Shown piece by piece: positions 17,440 through 26,233 of a DNA stretch of 64,000 nucleotides. Position numbers and translations under genes: made by a program. Origin of the DNA: PALSA-270 sp963770915 (GTDB lineage: Bacteria; Acidobacteriota; Terriglobia; Terriglobales; Acidobacteriaceae); NCBI GenBank assembly GCA_963770915.1, contig CAVYRG010000001.1, positions 3,348,001-3,412,000 of the forward strand. The letters run 5' to 3'. The notes under the pieces were generated by a model. That model saw only the letters and a program-made list of their open reading frames with translations, did not search any database and was not told the origin of the DNA. Position 1 is the first letter of the stretch, and the number at the start of each line of letters is the position of its first letter.

Positions 17440-17688
17440 TCACCGTTTGGACGGCTTCTTAGCCCGCCTTGCAGCCCATCGCGCCTTTTGAGCTAGACTG
17501 ATTCGCTTGCGTGCGGCGGCGCTCATTCTACGTTTCGGTCGCACCCGCGCCCGGAAGATACGGCTACTCCCGTTGAGTCCTCGTAACGCGAGGATTGCGG
17601 TGTCTACGCGACGAAGCTCTTTCTGCATCATCTTCCGGCAAATGTGAAGTTCTTTGAGGGTCCGAGTCAGGTTGACCATTTCCTGCAC
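17440..17688 (-). CDS. Small basic coiled-coil protein, paralogue of the one at 5246
   Basis: An 82-residue protein. A predicted coiled coil (LTRTLKELHICRKMMQKELR, then RVDTAILALRGL) is followed by a Gly/Ser/Arg linker and the block MSAAARKRISLAQKARWAAR. The layout and the MSAAARKRI block are shared with the protein at 5246-5491, so the two arose by duplication. Function unknown. A GGTAAACAGGTGCAGG stretch precedes the start, with no strong Shine-Dalgarno. It is divergent from the large ATPase gene at 17830. Confidence 0.6.
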   Translation of the reverse strand: MQEMVNLTRTLKELHICRKMMQKELRRVDTAILALRGLNGSSRIFRARVRPKRRMSAAARKRISLAQKARWAARRAKKPSKR

Positions 17689-17829
17689 CTGTTTACCGGG
17701 GGGGATTGTAGCAGAGCCATCGTACGCGAGTGACTCTACAACGCAGGAGTGGCATGCAGAGGGCCACGAGGATTCGGATATAGAATGGCGATTGCCGCTC
17801 TTCCGCTAAAAGCGAGGAGTGAGAAACAC

Positions 17830-20616
17830 ATGTCTGAACCCCTGGTCGATGTTTGGAAAAGGTTCCGTAATCGGTTCCAACTCGCCAATGAGCGCCTGGC
17901 AACCGAGATGGCTGCCGCTGGCGAGGACATCCATCAGCTGATGGACCGATTGCGTGACCAGCTTGCGTCGAGCACGGCGGACCCGCTCGATCCAGGAAAC
18001 GTAGGCTCGTTTGAACTCTTGTTCGGTGACCTGGAGAATCACCTCTTCTCCGACCCGGTGGAAGCTTTCGAGAGACTGGGGCCGATCGCGAGGACGCTGT
18101 CGGCCATTGAGCAGCACCAGGTGGAAATGAACACTCTGGCCCGCGGGTTGCCGCCTGAGATCATGATCTCGGGCGCGGAACTGGTAGAGATCATCGAGCC
18201 GGACGTGCGCAAAGGGTGGCAAAAGACATGGGTGAAGCGGCGTCGATCACCGCAACTCCTGAAACTTCGCGAAATCGTCCTTGCCCATTTGTGGGGGCAG
18301 GTACATCGCCGCGCCGCGATCGATCGGGCGTTTGAACTCGTGCTGGCGCAGGCTGGGCTCCATCTTGTGGCCGCATGGCAGGTGTACCGCCGGCATCAAC
18401 TGGCGATCCTGGCGGGAGACGGCAAAGAGAAAACCGCGCTCGGTGAAGAGAGAGAGTGGTGGTCCCGCACCGGAACCGTCCAAACCGAGCGTATTGCACG
18501 CATGGTCACGGCCTACCAGCACTGGTCTGAGGTTTCTCCGGCCGAGCTCGGCGAAGCGGTTTTGCGGCGCTCGCCGAGACTCTCCGCGCACCGACAAAGT
18601 AAGATCTCCGAGCGATGGCAGACCGATTTCAGCCACTGGCATCGGCAACAGCGTGCCGTGCTCGCGGTGATCGGTCTGGAGCGCCAACTCTCGATCGTGG
18701 CCCGCGACGCGTCCCAGGGCACCCGCCGCGCGCTCGAATCACTGCGCGCCGAACATGACGACGTCACCGGAGAAATGGATCTGGCGGTCGCATGGCTTGA
18801 AGCGGGAGTCGAACAGCGCAACCGTGAAGCGTTCCCGCCCCCGAAAGCCAGTCTGCTCTCTGCCGAGCAGCGCGCCCGCGACTGGTCCGACCGCCTTTCC
18901 TCTCGCATCCACAACCGCGTTTCCGCCTTTGTCGAGGCCGTGCGACCCGCCCGCGGTCTTCCGGGCTGGAGGAAACCTTGGCGGCAGTTGCATCCACAAC
19001 GGGTTCTGCTCGACGCACTCAGGCATGCCGGAGTGGACGCCGCGCGGGAGGGGTTTCGTGAGGCGGAGACCGAACACACCGCCATCATCCGTGATATCGA
19101 GCAAGCTCGCCAGGTGGTGGCTTTTGCAGTCGATGCCGGACGGGATGAGAGCGAAACCGTCCAGAAACTGCCGCGCGAAGCCGCGGCGAATGCTCTCGTT
19201 CTGCTTCAGCACCGCAGGGAAATTCTGATTGATCCGCTGCCGGCGGCGGAACTGGGTCTCTGCCGGGCTCAGGCTCTCACCTTGCTTCAAACGCATACCG
19301 CCCTCGAAATCGGCCGGCTCGGTGTGCTTGCACTCCTCACCCGCCAAGGTGCTCCGCGAGCCGTGGAGAACCTCGGGCAGGTAGCACTCGGATTAATCCG
19401 AGCGGGGGCGCGCGCCTCCAGGACGGTGCTGGGGAATGCCTACCACTGGGCCTCGTGGAAGCTGGGTTTCGAAAGGCCGCTCGTTCCTGGGGTTGAGCCC
19501 GCGGTCGAACAAACACGGTTGAGCGCCATCCTCGAAGTACAAATGAAATCTCGCGCACTGCCGGCCCTCTACCAGCGCCTGTTTCGCTTGGCGCCGGTCG
19601 AAGACCAGCGGTTCCTGGTGGGCCGCGAAATCGAACTGAACGGTCTGAATCAGGCGTTTTCTCTCTGGCAATCCGGCCGGAGTGTGAGTGTGCTCATCGT
19701 GGGAGCCCGCGGCAGCGGAAAGACCAGCCTGCTGAACTGCGGCTCCGAGGTCGCGTTCACAGGCGTGCCGGTTGTGCGCGGACAGTTCGGGGGGAGAATC
19801 CTTAGTTCCGAGCAGATGTCTGCATTCCTGAGAGAACTCTTCGGGATTCCATCTGGCACCGACCTGGCGGCTGCCTTGAGCCAGGAGCGGCGAGTCGCTG
19901 TCATCGAGGAGTTCGAACGAACCTTTCTCCGGCGCATGAACGGATTTGACGCCCTGTCCGACTTCCTCCACCTGATGACGGCCACTTCGGGCTCGACCTT
20001 ATGGATTCTCAGTATGAATCAAGCTTCGTTCCGCTATCTGGATGCGGTGTTGGGGCTGGGGCGGAAGTTTTCCCACCGGATTAACGCTATGGCGGTCAGC
20101 CGGGAACACATGATCGAAGCCATCCTGCAGCGTCACACGCTATCGGGTCTGCGCCTGCAGTTCGCGCCCGCGCCTCCAGGCGCCGCCCGCATCCGGCGGC
20201 TGCGCCGGTTCTTCGGGCTCGAACTGGCTCCGCAACAGATATTCTTCGATGCGCTCTACCACCAGTCAGAGGGGCTGTTCCGATCGGCGTTCGAGCTCTG
20301 GATGGGGAGTATCGAACGCATCGAGGGAGGGGTCGTGTATATGCTCCAGCCCCTTGATCCGAGTTATGGCCGCCTGGAAGCCGAATTGAAACCCGATGAT
20401 TTCTTCACAATGCAAGCGATTCTTCAGCATGCCAGCCTTACCGCTGAGGAACTCGCCGAGGTCTTCAGCATCAACGTCGAAGAAGCCCAATCCCGGCTCG
20501 AACGCCTGCTGGCGCTTGAAATCCTCGAACCGGAACCGTCTGCTCCTGGGCTGCGTGTCTGTCCCCAAGCGGGCCGCTTTGTGCGGGATGTTCTCAACCA
20601 GAAAAATCTGCAATAG
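17830..20616 (+). CDS. Large AAA/STAND-like ATPase with C-terminal winged helix
   Basis: A 928-residue protein from the ATG at 17830, behind GAGGAG. Residues 1-580 are helical and unlike anything I can name, rich in Arg/Glu/Leu with several WxR patches. A P-loop domain follows: FLVGREIELNGL at 595-606, which is ORC/STAND-like, Walker A GARGSGKTS at 625-633, and a Walker B-like RVAVIEEFERTF at 688-699. The C-terminus (ILQHASLTAEELAEVFSINV and beyond) looks like a winged helix. The gene is 12 bases ahead of an MscS channel gene and surely in one operon with it. The long N-terminal region may be a sensor or scaffold controlling the channel; this is inference. Confidence 0.75.
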   Translation: MSEPLVDVWKRFRNRFQLANERLATEMAAAGEDIHQLMDRLRDQLASSTADPLDPGNVGSFELLFGDLENHLFSDPVEAFERLGPIARTLSAIEQHQVEMNTLARGLPPEIMISGAELVEIIEPDVRKGWQKTWVKRRRSPQLLKLREIVLAHLWGQVHRRAAIDRAFELVLAQAGLHLVAAWQVYRRHQLAILAGDGKEKTALGEEREWWSRTGTVQTERIARMVTAYQHWSEVSPAELGEAVLRRSPRLSAHRQSKISERWQTDFSHWHRQQRAVLAVIGLERQLSIVARDASQGTRRALESLRAEHDDVTGEMDLAVAWLEAGVEQRNREAFPPPKASLLSAEQRARDWSDRLSSRIHNRVSAFVEAVRPARGLPGWRKPWRQLHPQRVLLDALRHAGVDAAREGFREAETEHTAIIRDIEQARQVVAFAVDAGRDESETVQKLPREAAANALVLLQHRREILIDPLPAAELGLCRAQALTLLQTHTALEIGRLGVLALLTRQGAPRAVENLGQVALGLIRAGARASRTVLGNAYHWASWKLGFERPLVPGVEPAVEQTRLSAILEVQMKSRALPALYQRLFRLAPVEDQRFLVGREIELNGLNQAFSLWQSGRSVSVLIVGARGSGKTSLLNCGSEVAFTGVPVVRGQFGGRILSSEQMSAFLRELFGIPSGTDLAAALSQERRVAVIEEFERTFLRRMNGFDALSDFLHLMTATSGSTLWILSMNQASFRYLDAVLGLGRKFSHRINAMAVSREHMIEAILQRHTLSGLRLQFAPAPPGAARIRRLRRFFGLELAPQQIFFDALYHQSEGLFRSAFELWMGSIERIEGGVVYMLQPLDPSYGRLEAELKPDDFFTMQAILQHASLTAEELAEVFSINVEEAQSRLERLLALEILEPEPSAPGLRVCPQAGRFVRDVLNQKNLQ

Positions 20617-20628
20617 CGAGGCGCAAGC

Positions 20629-21435
20629 ATGCAATTCGGCGAAAGCAGCACAACGCGCGACATCTTTCAATACTTCACCGCCGGCCGGATCGCTTCGGTT
20701 GTTCTAATCCTGGCGGTTACTGGGGTGTTCATCCGTTATGCGACCCGGCTGCTCGATGTGTTGAGCCGGCGCGGGTCACGCATCCGCTTTCTCGCCAAAG
20801 GGGCGGAACCGATTATTCGGATCACTCTGTGGTTTGTCGCCATGCTCATTTCGTTCCGCCTGTTGGCGCCTACGCGGGAGACATTTTTTGCGGCGATCGG
20901 TTCCGCGGCGATTGCCATCGGCTTGGGCGCGCAAGACCTCATTAAGAATCTCATTGGTGGGCTGGTCATCCTGGGTGATCGGCCCTACCAATTGGGCGAC
21001 CTGGTTCAGATTGGCGATGCATATGGCGAAATCGATCACATCGGCCTGCGCAGCACCAAGCTCACCACATTCGGCGATACCCGGGTGACGGTCCCGAACG
21101 CCGACGTTCTGAACAAGCATGTGTTCGATTCGAATTCCGGCGTGCCTCACTGCCAAGTGGAAATATTCCTCTACCTGCCTGCGGATGCGGACCCCGACGC
21201 CGCCCTTCATATCGGTTCCGAAGCTGCCTATACCTGTCCCTATCTCTATTCGGCCAAGCCAGTTCTTGTGCTGATCGAGGACAGATTCGAACAAAGGCCC
21301 TATCAGCGGCTGCACATCAAGGCCTATGTTTGCGACCATCGTCTGCTGCCGCGGATGCAGAGCGATATCACGGCGCGCGCCAAGCGGGAGTTCCTGCACC
21401 GCGGCATTCTGAAGAACTGGTCGCCTTCCACCTGA
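20629..21435 (+). CDS. MscS family mechanosensitive channel paired with the ATPase
   Basis: A 268-residue MscS-like channel. Membrane helices lie at about 17-36 and 62-80. The pore helix FFAAIGSAAIAIGLGAQDLI is the TM3 signature with alternating Gly and Ala. It is followed by NLIGGLVILGDRPYQLGDLV and the beta domain IDHIGLRSTKLTTFGDTRVT, and a short cytoplasmic C-terminus. The ATG comes 12 bases after the ATPase stop, with GAGG upstream. Pairing a P-loop ATPase with a channel suggests gated ion release under control of the ATPase. A GC hairpin follows the stop. It differs clearly from the MscS at 12083. Confidence 0.88.
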   Translation: MQFGESSTTRDIFQYFTAGRIASVVLILAVTGVFIRYATRLLDVLSRRGSRIRFLAKGAEPIIRITLWFVAMLISFRLLAPTRETFFAAIGSAAIAIGLGAQDLIKNLIGGLVILGDRPYQLGDLVQIGDAYGEIDHIGLRSTKLTTFGDTRVTVPNADVLNKHVFDSNSGVPHCQVEIFLYLPADADPDAALHIGSEAAYTCPYLYSAKPVLVLIEDRFEQRPYQRLHIKAYVCDHRLLPRMQSDITARAKREFLHRGILKNWSPST

Positions 21436-21803
21436 GGCACAGTTGGAGACCCGAATGCGGCTACTTTCCCAGGGGCGGCCCGATCGGGGCCGCCCGCCGT
21501 TAGAAGGATCGGGAGAATTACGTCTCCAGTCTCCGTGTTGTGGAACTAACCGTAACTTGTTTAGACACTCTCCGTCCCGAAATCAGAATGTTAACAGGTT
21601 CCAGATAGTCACACGCAGATCGCACCAGAAGATCTGAATTGGCGGACGAATCTAGGGCAGCTGTTGCTAGTTCTGAAGAATGCGCTCAGAGCGCACTTTG
21701 CTCTTTACCTATGCTTAGAACCTCGCTGATACCAAAGCCGAACTCCTAGTGTGAACGAAAATGAACCGTGTTCAGGCCGGCGGCCAAACACTCTTATACA
21801 TAT
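21436..21803. other. Intergenic region before the element boundary
   Basis: About 370 bases. The first 60 contain the terminator hairpin; the rest holds no gene or repeat I can support. Confidence 0.5.
21473..21495 (+). terminator. GC hairpin after the ATPase-MscS operon
   Basis: GGGCGGCCC (21473-21481), loop GATCG and GGGCCGCCC (21487-21495) form a perfect 9-bp stem 38 bases after the MscS stop. No T run follows (GCCGTTAG), so efficiency is uncertain. Confidence 0.6.
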
Positions 21804-22088
21804 CTAGAAATGGAAGGAGATCTCCGCCTGGATGGTTCTCGGCGTAACGAAGTGGGTTCCCGAAAAACTCGAGAGGAAATTGTAGAGCGCTACCTTGTTC
21901 ATCAGATTCACGACGGTTAACTTCCCGCCAACCGAGTAACGGTCTCTCTTCCAAAGGCTGTCGGAGCCCAGCGCCAGATCAAAAAGACTCCGCGGCCGAA
22001 TTCGCGACGGGTTGGTATCCGGATTGTAGGTTCCATCCGGGACGATGTGAATGATTTTTTGCGAGGGCGGGACGAGATTGAGCAGTCA
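21804..22088 (-). pseudogene. TonB-dependent receptor, C-terminal remnant
   Basis: An open minus-strand frame of about 95 codons ends at 21804 with SDSLWKRDRYSVGGKLTVVN, LMNKVALYNFLSSFSGTHFV and TPRTIQAEISFHF. Alternating strands and a terminal phenylalanine are the signature of the last beta-barrel strands of outer-membrane TonB receptors. The VALYNFLSSFSGTHF tail is common in the large acidobacterial carboxypeptidase-regulatory-like receptors. The whole N-terminal plug and most of the barrel are missing. The match ends abruptly at about 22088, 17 bases from the start of an unrelated plus-strand gene, so a recombination event truncated it here. Confidence 0.8.
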
Positions 22089-22104
22089 TCCTCGAGGTAC
22101 ACGC

Positions 22105-22673
22105 ATGCAGATCGGTGTTGTAACTAAGCACAACGTTGAACAGATCGCTTCTCGAATTGTGGCGAACGAACTCGAATTTCGCGGATTTCGAGTGCCGATT
22201 TGAACAGAGACGGGCTATCCGCCAATGTGGATTTGCTCGCCGCAAAGTGCGGACAGTGTCTGCAGATTCAGGTGAAGGGTTCATCTCAGAACATGAAACC
22301 GGATGGTTCTTGGGAAGATTGGTGGGTCGGGTACGGATATGCCGACGCTCTGGTTGTCGCAGGAACGAAGCCAATGTTCAATCGAGTTGCGGGAAGCTTC
22401 TACAGAGCGGACATGGTCGCGTTGGTAGCGGTAAGAACCCCCAACGAATATCGCGTTGTTATGTTGCCTTTAGCACAAGCAGAAGACGCCGCCCAATCGA
22501 ACCTGGACCATGCATTCCGAACACCAACGCTTTCAGGTAACAAACGCAGTCCCGACGCGAAAGCTTGGGTATCTCTCGATAGGATACCGAACGTGAGAGA
22601 TGCTGCGCGGCTACCCATATTAGAGGCGGAAGCTCAAATCTTAGCGCCGTACATCGACAACTGGAACATTTAA
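22105..22673 (+). pseudogene. Putative PD-(D/E)xK-like nuclease, one frameshift
   Basis: From an ATG at 22105, with GAGG seven bases upstream, the frame reads MQIGVVTKHN and then IASRIVANELEFRGFRV before hitting a stop. One missing base near 22195 moves it to a second frame: ADLNRDGLSANVDLLAAKCG, QIQVKGSSQ, RADMVALVAVRTPNEYRVVM, ending at 22673. The DLLAA-x(n)-QIQVKGS arrangement resembles the D-x(n)-(E/Q)xK core of restriction-like nucleases that compare a conserved VKG strand. Total length is about 189 residues. It abuts the TonB remnant and precedes a kinase gene on the same strand, which is a defence-island-like setting. Broken as written; a sequencing error is possible. Confidence 0.6.
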
Positions 22674-22771
22674 CATTCCGGAGTGGCCCGACCCTAGTCC
22701 GGGCAACGGAAAGATGCCGGTCAGGACAACCGGTATCCCGCTTGCGGACTTATAATGAGTCGGAAAAATCC

Positions 22772-24226
22772 ATGCTCATCACGGAGAAGATGCCGCAGGG
22801 CCACATCTACCCGCAGATCACGCAGGCCCCGATCAACTACTTCGACTTCCTGAATTTCTTTCGCGGCGGTCACACCATCGACGACAACCTGGGAGCTACG
22901 AGCATCGCGGAGACGCTGCAAGCCAGCCTCCTCAAGGCCGCGATCAAGACCGGGCATCTAAGAAAAACGAAGAACATGGCGATGCCCAACGAGTCCCTCG
23001 CCGACATTTTTCTGACTGAGCTAGGAGTAGAACAACTTGCGACGCCGCAGAACGGGCAACAACTTATGCAAGGCAAGAAATCCGAGTGGGAGCGAGTAAG
23101 AAAGGATCCATTGGGCGAGGGCGGACAAAGCAAGGTGTATCTCGTCCGCACTCCCGAGAGAACGAAACAACGCAAGGCCAGTCTCGAAATCATCAATTCG
23201 CACGCTCCTATGCTGACGGGCACGCGAGAGTCCATCTCTAGTCACAATTTGGAATACGTTGAGGCGATTCGAGACTACACACGCCCCGACCTTCCCGAAG
23301 AGCTTGGCGCGATGAAAGAGTTCAAGATTCGAGACGATGAAAAACAAAGCCTCGACCGCTTGAGACAGGAAATCGAAGTTCTACAGCAGAATCGACCGGG
23401 TCTGCCGAAGCTCTTGGGCTTTGACATAGAAGAACGGTGGATGGTCACCGAATTCTTCCCCAACGGTACGCTGGAAGATCATCTTGAGGAATACACAGGC
23501 AACGCGGCCCTCGGGTTGAAAGCCTTCCGATCAGTCGTCGCCTCGATTGCCCTTCTTCACAACGAAGGCATAGTTCACCGCGACATCAAACCGGCGAACA
23601 TCTTCATCGGCAAGGAGCACGCCTTCGTTCTCGGCGACTTCGGCTTGGTGTACGTTCCCCACCGTGAGCCGCGTATCACCCGTCTACACGGGGAAACAGT
23701 GGGAGCTGGTGACTTCATCCCTCCGGCAACGTGGCGAGGAATGGGCGCCAGACTTGAGACGGTCAAGACTGACTTCGACGTGTATATGCTAGGCAAAGTG
23801 CTTTGGTGCATGGTCGCCGGTAAGCCCAAGCTCGACCGGGAATTTTGGGATGAGCCAGAGAACGACGTAACGAAACTGTTCCCAAGTGACCCGCACATGC
23901 ACATGATTAACCTGATTTTGGGCCGCTCCGTCGTTACCAGGGAAGAGAAATGCTGCGGGAGCGCGAACGACCTGCTGCTCCAAGTGGATACCAATCTTGA
24001 GCAGATCAGGCAGGGCGGTCAGCTGTTGCACGATGGGATCAGGAGGATTTGCCACGTTTGCGGGGCGGGTCAGTATTCGCGACAGGTCTTAAAGGACACC
24101 CCGAGCTACAACATGCGCCTTTGGAATTCAGGGACTGCACTCCACGCGGCCGACCTGGGGATTGAGGTTTGGGAGTGCGACACCTGCCATCACATCCAGT
24201 TTTTCCGCACTGGCCTGCTTCCTTGA
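22772..24226 (+). CDS. Hanks-type serine/threonine protein kinase with C-terminal zinc ribbon
   Basis: A kinase of about 484 residues from the ATG at 22772; TTG at 22742 and ATGs at 22976 and 22982 are alternatives. Using 22742 numbering, the glycine loop is GEGGQSKVY at 125-133, the ATP-binding lysine is probably in GAMKEFK near 192, the catalytic loop is HRDIKPANIF at 279-288, and the metal-binding loop is GDFGLVYV at 298-305. All key residues are present, so the kinase should be active. About 40 residues at the end carry CHVCGAGQYS and CDTCHH, a two-knuckle zinc ribbon. There is no membrane helix, unlike PknB-type kinases. Its neighbour is a nuclease-like gene. The role is unknown; defence signalling is a guess. 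Confidence 0.8.
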   Translation: MLITEKMPQGHIYPQITQAPINYFDFLNFFRGGHTIDDNLGATSIAETLQASLLKAAIKTGHLRKTKNMAMPNESLADIFLTELGVEQLATPQNGQQLMQGKKSEWERVRKDPLGEGGQSKVYLVRTPERTKQRKASLEIINSHAPMLTGTRESISSHNLEYVEAIRDYTRPDLPEELGAMKEFKIRDDEKQSLDRLRQEIEVLQQNRPGLPKLLGFDIEERWMVTEFFPNGTLEDHLEEYTGNAALGLKAFRSVVASIALLHNEGIVHRDIKPANIFIGKEHAFVLGDFGLVYVPHREPRITRLHGETVGAGDFIPPATWRGMGARLETVKTDFDVYMLGKVLWCMVAGKPKLDREFWDEPENDVTKLFPSDPHMHMINLILGRSVVTREEKCCGSANDLLLQVDTNLEQIRQGGQLLHDGIRRICHVCGAGQYSRQVLKDTPSYNMRLWNSGTALHAADLGIEVWECDTCHHIQFFRTGLLP

Positions 24227-24283
24227 AAGATCCATCCGCACGGCGATCTTGACGGTGACCGCTGCACCACAGAAAGGGGTTTG

Positions 24284-25057
24284 GTGAAAGTCGCCACCTT
24301 CAACATTAACAACATCAATAAGCGGCTCGACAACCTCTTGGCTTGGTTAGCGAAAGCTGAACCGGACGTGGTGAGTCTCCAAGAGCTCAAGGCAGAGCAG
24401 GAAGCCTTTCCCGTGAATGCCCTTCGGACTCTCGGGTACGAAGCGGTCTGGCAAGGGGAGCGCTCCTGGAACGGCGTGGCCATTCTCGCGCGAAACCACA
24501 TTCCCGTGCTGACTCGCACAAGTTTGCCGGGAAATCCAGAAGATCATCAGGCTCGCTACATCGAAGCGGCGGTTCAGGGAGTTCTGATCACTTCCATCTA
24601 CCTCCCCAATGGGAATCCGCAGCCTGGACCGAAATTCAATTACAAGTTGGCCTGGTTTGAGCGCCTCATTGCCCACGCCGCCGAACTCATGGCGAGCGGC
24701 GCCCCCGTGGTGCTGGCCGGTGACTACAATGTCGTGCCGACTCCGCAGGACATCTATCCGACTCGGTCGTTAGACGACAACGCGTTGATCCAACCCGAGA
24801 GCCGGCAGGCCTTTGCGCGTTTGCTGGCTCAAGGCTGGACCGACGCCCTGCGGAAGCTACATCCGGAGGGGCCGCTCTGGACATTCTGGGATTACAAATT
24901 TGAACGGTGGCAGAAGGATAAAGGCATGCGACTCGATCACTTTCTGCTCTCGCCGAATTTGTCGGACCGGCTCGTGGACGGCGGTGTAGACCGATGGGCG
25001 CGTGGGCAGGAAAACGCGAGCGACCATGCGCCAGCATGGGTAGTGGTAGATCTTTAG
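24284..25057 (+). CDS. xth: Exodeoxyribonuclease III / AP endonuclease
   Basis: A 258-residue enzyme of the EEP family that cleaves DNA 5' of abasic sites and has 3'-5' exonuclease activity. The frame starts at GTG 24284, behind AAAGGGG; the TTG one codon upstream is also possible. Motifs: VATFNINNINKRLDNLLAWL with the first metal-binding Asn, VVSLQELKAEQEAF with the catalytic Glu, WNGVAILAR, SIYLPNGN, VLAGDYNVVP with the Asp/Asn pair, MRLDHFLLSP, and SDHAPAWVVVDL with the final Asp-His. The family length is complete. It is 57 bases after the kinase and on the plus strand, so it may belong to the chromosome or to the boundary island rather than the minus-strand element. Confidence 0.93.
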   Translation: MKVATFNINNINKRLDNLLAWLAKAEPDVVSLQELKAEQEAFPVNALRTLGYEAVWQGERSWNGVAILARNHIPVLTRTSLPGNPEDHQARYIEAAVQGVLITSIYLPNGNPQPGPKFNYKLAWFERLIAHAAELMASGAPVVLAGDYNVVPTPQDIYPTRSLDDNALIQPESRQAFARLLAQGWTDALRKLHPEGPLWTFWDYKFERWQKDKGMRLDHFLLSPNLSDRLVDGGVDRWARGQENASDHAPAWVVVDL

Positions 25058-25227
25058 ATCGGAATCGAAGTTGAACCGGGCTCGACGAAGTGAGAACTCG
25101 TTCCCGCCATCCTTCGAGAACTCCGGAGACAAGATCTCTTTGCGCTCTACTTCAGCCCAAGTTGCTTCAATTTGCTGTAGAGAAGTCGTCTATGTATGCC
25201 CAGGCGCGGCCGATACCGCCCCGCGCG

Positions 25228-25961
25228 CTAGAACGACTGGGAGAACCGGGTCTCCAGGAATTCGCCCAGCTTCGCCGTCGCCTTGAACTGCGGGATGGGA
25301 TCCAGTTCTTTGAATGCCGAAGTGAACGCATTCGAAAGACTCCAGATCGTTCGCGGCTGGAATTCCTCGTACTTCGGCTCGAAGTAGAGGTCATGCACGC
25401 TGCGAGCCAGGTGCTTTGGAGCTTCCAGTCTGCCCTCCACAAACGCCTCGTAGATGACGACCTTCGCCGTGACATCGGTGAGTTCACTCCTCTGCCACGC
25501 CTCCACTTGCTTCCGCATGGGCTCGAAGTTGCGCTGCATCCGGTCCACGCCGACCGAAACGCAGTCGATCAGCGAGAACGACTTCGAGTGCTTGGCGAGC
25601 ACGGGCGTAAAGTCTCCCGAAAACGCCATGTTCGAGCACACGAACACCCGATATCCGCAGGTCATCGCCAGGCGCATGCTCTTGTCATGGGAGTTTCGCA
25701 AGCCGATGGAGAAACGGCACCCTCCATCTCGGTTGCAAGATCGAGAACGCCGAACATCTTCATGCCGTCGGGCGAGACCGCGTACTCATCGTGGACGACT
25801 CCGATGTGGCGAAACCCGAGAGTTTCGATCAGTGCCTGCACGATCTCGTGATGCGGGATCGGGCGGTGTGTTTCGGTTGCTGGCGGTGTGGGCACCAGCG
25901 CCAGTTCTTCGCGGCCAATGGTTCGGCCGCTATAGCCAATAAGCGTACTTGTTTCTGACAT
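25228..25961 (-). pseudogene. DUF932 domain protein, one frameshift
   Basis: From an ATG at 25961, behind AAGGAGGAAAC, the frame reads MSETSTLIGYSGRTIGREEL, HHEIVQALIETLGFRHIGVV and MKMFGVLDLATEMEG. It then shifts near 25720 into FSIGLRNSHDKSMRLAMTCG, FVCSNMAFSGDFTPVLAKHS and FEPKYEEFQPRTIWSLSNAF, ending at 25228. This is the DUF932 family found on plasmids and phages, of unknown function and about 240 residues long. The shift fits loss of one T (GGTTGCCGT read as GGTGCCGT), restoring EGCRFSIGLRNS. It is the first clear gene of the minus-strand element as seen from the left. Confidence 0.8.
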
Positions 25962-26233
25962 ACTGTTTCCTCCTTGTTGGATTGAATTGTGATTTCTGCG
26001 ATGGGTGAGAACGAAAACGGAGATGGAGAGGGGAATGACGGCAGCTATTCGGCTCAACCGAACAACGATGCCTGTTCGGGAACAACCGGCCTGCCACGCG
26101 GTCTTCTGCCCAGCGACCCCGGCCGTTGCCCGAAGATCAAGACGGAATCGCCGCCGATGGCTTCTTCGATGAGGCAGCGGATTGTCTCTGGCCGGTTAGC
26201 AGACTGGGAGCCACTTCGACGGAAGACGCGTCA

